Shown piece by piece: positions 60,974-64,000 of a stretch of 64,000 nt of DNA. The notes below the pieces were generated by a model. It did not search any database. It saw only the letters and a program-made list of their open reading frames with translations, and had not been told where the DNA came from. This stretch comes from Heterohyrax brucei (taxonomy: Eukaryota; Chordata; Mammalia; Hyracoidea; Procaviidae). The position numbers and the translations under genes are program-made. Numbering within the stretch: position 1 is the stretch's first letter; each line of letters starts with the position of its first letter. Location: positions 18,050,001 through 18,114,000 of the forward strand of contig CM053152.1 in the NCBI GenBank assembly GCA_028571685.1. The letters run 5' to 3'.

Positions 60974-61426
60974 CTGGGCAAGTCTGCTGCAAAAGATTCC
61001 TTTAATGTGTTGAAAAGCAAAAGGTGCACCTGACCTAAACCATGGTATTTTGAATAGCATCATATGTGTGCAAAAGCAGACAATAAATAAGGAAGAAAGA
61101 AGAAGAATTGAAACCTTTTAATTATTGTGTGGGCAAGGAGTATTGAACATACAGTGCCATAAGAACAAACAAATCTGTCTTGGAAGAAGTACAGCCAGAA
61201 TGCACTTTAGAAGCAAGGATGGGAAGACTTCCTCTCAAATACTTTGAAAGTGTTATCAGGAGGGACCACTCCTTGAAGAAGCCATCATGATTGTAAAAGC
61301 AGTAGGTCAACAAAAGAGTAAGACCCTCAGTGGGATGGACTGACATAGCGGTTACAATGATGATGGCATAGGACTGCTCAGTGTCTTGTTCTGTTGTACA
61401 CAGGATTGCTATGAGTAGGAATCACA
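60974..61426 (+). mobile_element. RTE-class LINE, 3' fragment
   Basis: Same RTE part as 950-1480: 'tgggcaagtctgctgcaaaagattcctttaatgtgttgaaaagc', 'gaagaagtacagccagaatgcactttagaagcaaggatggg', ending 'tgttctgttgtacacaggattgctatgagtaggaatcacat', where the mariner begins. Confidence 0.85.
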
Positions 61427-61970
61427 TGAGGGTGGACAGTTCAGCTCCAAAACTCATTCTAGAAAAAGTGCTACATATCTCATTGCTGACTATCACTACA
61501 GTCACCTTCAAAGTAGTCCCTTTGGGAAGCTGTGCACCTACAACAGAGCCTAGTTCAGCCTTCAAAGCAATTTTGGAACTCCTTTTCTGGAACGGCAGTC
61601 AGAGCTGTTGTATTACTCTTGATGTCCTGAATGCCATCAAAATGTCTTCCTTTCAATATTTCCTTTATCTTTGGATAAAGAAAAAAGCCACTGGGAGACA
61701 GATCAGGTGGGTAGGGAAGGTGTTCCAATACAGTTATTTATTTATTGGCTAAAAACTCCCTCACAGACAACTATACAATTAAGCTTGCAAACTTGCCACT
61801 GTACACTATGGCCATTCAAGAAACAGTTCCAAAGTTGCTTTGAAGGGTGGACTAGGTGCCGGCTTTGGTGCACAGCTTCCCAAGGAGAGTAGCTCAAAGG
61901 TGACTGCAGTGATATTCAGCAATGAAGTACACAGCACTTAAAACAATTAAGTTGGTGGATACTTAATTAA
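61427..61970 (-). mobile_element. Second mariner copy, same deleted form
   Basis: Collinear with 13908-14462 along nearly its whole length ('actcattctagaaaaagtgctacatatctcattgctgactatc', 'cagacaactatacaattaagcttgcaaacttgcc', 'gatattcagcaatgaagtacacagcacttaaaacaattaag'). TGAGG starts the left end; the right end is decayed. On the minus strand the YSPDLA-equivalent site reads with substitutions. Confidence 0.82.
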
Positions 61971-64000
61971 TATTTAAGTAACTATTTCTATGCAAAAGGA
62001 TACCTTACACTAGGTGCAACAGTACTGTTGAGCGTTGGTTACAAAGAGATGTGCCTGCACAGCAAGACTAACCTATTGCTCACTTGATAAACCACTGGAG
62101 TGTGATAAACAACTCTTACAACTTTTGAGAAGAGTATGTTCTCTTAATAATCATAGTTTACTGTAGTTAGATTAAATTGTTCTCAAAAGAAGTTCTATCA
62201 GCTAAAGAGGAGACTGAGTATCTTTTATAGTTTGCATAAAAAAATTATAGGCAGAGTACAGATAGACTGTCCCTTGGTATCTAATTACACTGAATGCTCT
62301 TCACTCCAAGTCTCCTATAGCAGTCATGAATAATAATACAGAAGAAAGAGGGCTGATGCCTCTCTCCTAAGGAAGTGATGTGCCTCAAATTTTGTTACTG
62401 AATTGTTCTCTTTTAAAAACACAGGCTCAAGGCTTTTCTTCTGTTGCTAGTATTGAGAGCACGCAGAATAAGGAACATGCCAGCCAAGTGAATTTATTAA
62501 ATAATGGAACAACATTATTTTGTACTTTAGCCACTACCTAAGTTATTTGTGTTATAAAGCAATATACTCTTCCCTGGATCCTGGATCTACTGGCTAATGT
62601 AGAAAAGAAGACGTTCTTTGTTGTGACAGTGGCACTTGGGATCATGACATACTGTTCTTGATGTGAATTAAAAAGTGAATTCTGTTGTCTAGTGTTCACC
62701 TTATATTTGTCCCTTCCATTACTTTTTTAGTGGTAGGTGAGTGAAAAGAATGCTGGATAAACCTTTTGAGTTGATTGTGCTCTTTAAAACACCCATTTTA
62801 GTGGTCCTCCCTGTTGTTTGGGGCTAACAGTTCTGGTGCTTACTTTTCTTAGCTCAAAAACATTCTAATCACCTGTTACCAGAACTATTTACAGTATCTT
62901 AACAATTTTCCTAAATGACTCTGAGATTTTATTCCTATTTTCAATAAACAGTTACACTGCAATAAGGTCTTCATAAAACTGATTAAATATGCTTAGAAAT
63001 CATTAGCTTAAATTACCGGTGCAAAAACCTCCTTTGGGAGTCCTGCAGATTTGGTTATAAGACTGTTGGCAGGTGGATGAACATAAACAACAGCACTGAG
63101 TTTCTGAATCATGACACAAATGTTGAATGCGAAAGCCTGGGAAACAGGCTCCTGGATAAAAAGCAAAATGTCCTTCAGGTGGGTTCATTAAGGAGGGAAA
63201 ACAATCACAACACATTCCAGTGACATTTAAATGCCAGGTGTACGGCTGTCTGCGAGTGCCAGGGAAACTGACAAGTGTCTCCTCCCAGAGCACAGAAGCT
63301 GAAAGGGGTTGCCCATTGTGACAAAGCAGTCTTAGATAATGACAGCTCCTCGCAGATGTACTGGGGACCCTGCTGGGGGGAAGTGCCACATCTGTGTCTT
63401 CAGCACCAGGTGCTGCAACAGGGAAGGCTCTCTAGTGGTTCCAGCTCTGACAATTACAGTAGCCTAATGCAGAGTGCTTCAGGGCAGAAACGAGGGGAGA
63501 GAAGCAGCTTCCTGCTCAGACTTAATGGCTCGACAGAATGTCTGTGTAAATAAACATGCATAGACCACTCATGCCTTATTCATATCAAGCCCACAGTGCG
63601 TAGCCCAAATGTTAACTGGGTAGCTACTGCCCTCACAACCCATGTCATTTTGATTTCTGTGGTGGTTTGTTGTTGTTGTTAAACAGAAAATGGAGCAGTC
63701 ATCTCCAAATACAGGAGCAAGATTAATGATGGGACCAGGTTAGCACCTTTTCCGGAGGGCTCGTGACCTCTTGTCAAAACTTTTAAATTAGCTCAGACAT
63801 TTTGGGCAGAGATGCCATTAAATCCATTACTAATTGAAGACAAACTGGCCCAACAGGCTGGTAGTAATGAGTTGAAGCCTCTTTGGTGATTGCCTGTGTC
63901 TTCACGAACTTGGTAAGATTGGAAGAGCTGTTTTAAAGGAGATGCTTAACAGACCTGAAACTATGGTGTCATTTTTAAGCCTATGGACTTAAGTTTATAG
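61971..64000. other. Intronic stretch, nothing recognised
   Basis: No exon of PTPRM upstream of 47182 found here and no repeat family, apart from a (ttg)n run near 63668-63680. The minus-strand frame 63003-63389 has no recognisable domain. Confidence 0.5.

Noticed and set aside
61381..61752. 123-codon plus-strand frame
   Set aside because: Lies across the RTE 3' end and mariner, antisense to the transposase; not a gene.
63003..63389. 128-codon minus-strand frame near the window end, possible upstream PTPRM exon
   Set aside because: Translation resembles no part of a receptor phosphatase and lacks flanking AG/GT in a suitable phase.
47183..64000. Preceding D1 exons (DFWRMVW block and the NYINGNYID block)
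   Set aside because: No match found by eye on the minus strand. Short exons could be missed, so this is absence of evidence only.

Overview
The window is mammalian nuclear DNA, most likely from an afrotherian (elephant-like). Three things point there: many short SINEs of the 'ccctggtggca-tagtggtta...' AfroSINE type, RTE-class LINEs of the kind common in elephant, and GT-AG split exons with no compact gene arrangement. All repeat family names are from recognition by eye; none was database-checked.

The only protein-coding gene I can support is on the minus strand: the intracellular part of receptor-type protein tyrosine phosphatase mu (PTPRM). Nine exons are present, from 47182 down to 732. 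They run from the pTyr-loop segment of the first phosphatase domain (D1: [22 protein letters not shown]) through most of the second (D2: CPQYWPE, WPMYRD with no WPD-loop Asp, HCLNGGGRSG). Exon lengths are 117, 155, 136, 150, 174, 132, 126, 164 and 136 bp; all have GT-AG borders and all eight junctions keep phase. The exons upstream of 47182 and the short terminal exon downstream of 732 are not in the window.

The rest is intron, largely transposon-derived. The 30-kb intron 868-30896 holds an RTE fragment, an old L1 split by a SINE and an LTR, and then a nested stack at about 4.1-19.9 kb. There, one RTE element (copy A) was split by a class I endogenous retrovirus, two MaLR-like solo LTRs and a second RTE (copy B), and copy B carries a mariner and another solo LTR. 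After that come an old L1, two AfroSINEs and a full-length but dead L1 (21674-28850). The introns at 31-47 kb hold L2, MER5A, MaLR-like, AfroSINE, L1 3' end and Tigger-like pieces. The 47-64 kb intron holds L1 3' ends, a solo LTR and a 5'-truncated L1 with clear target duplications, MIRs, an ERV solo LTR related to the provirus, RTE pieces and a second mariner copy.

I found no new gene system. The most informative items are the ordered nest of insertions with target duplications, a 58-bp intronic segment copied into an AfroSINE 2 kb away across a coding exon, and a 254-bp PTPRM intron that is mostly L1-derived.
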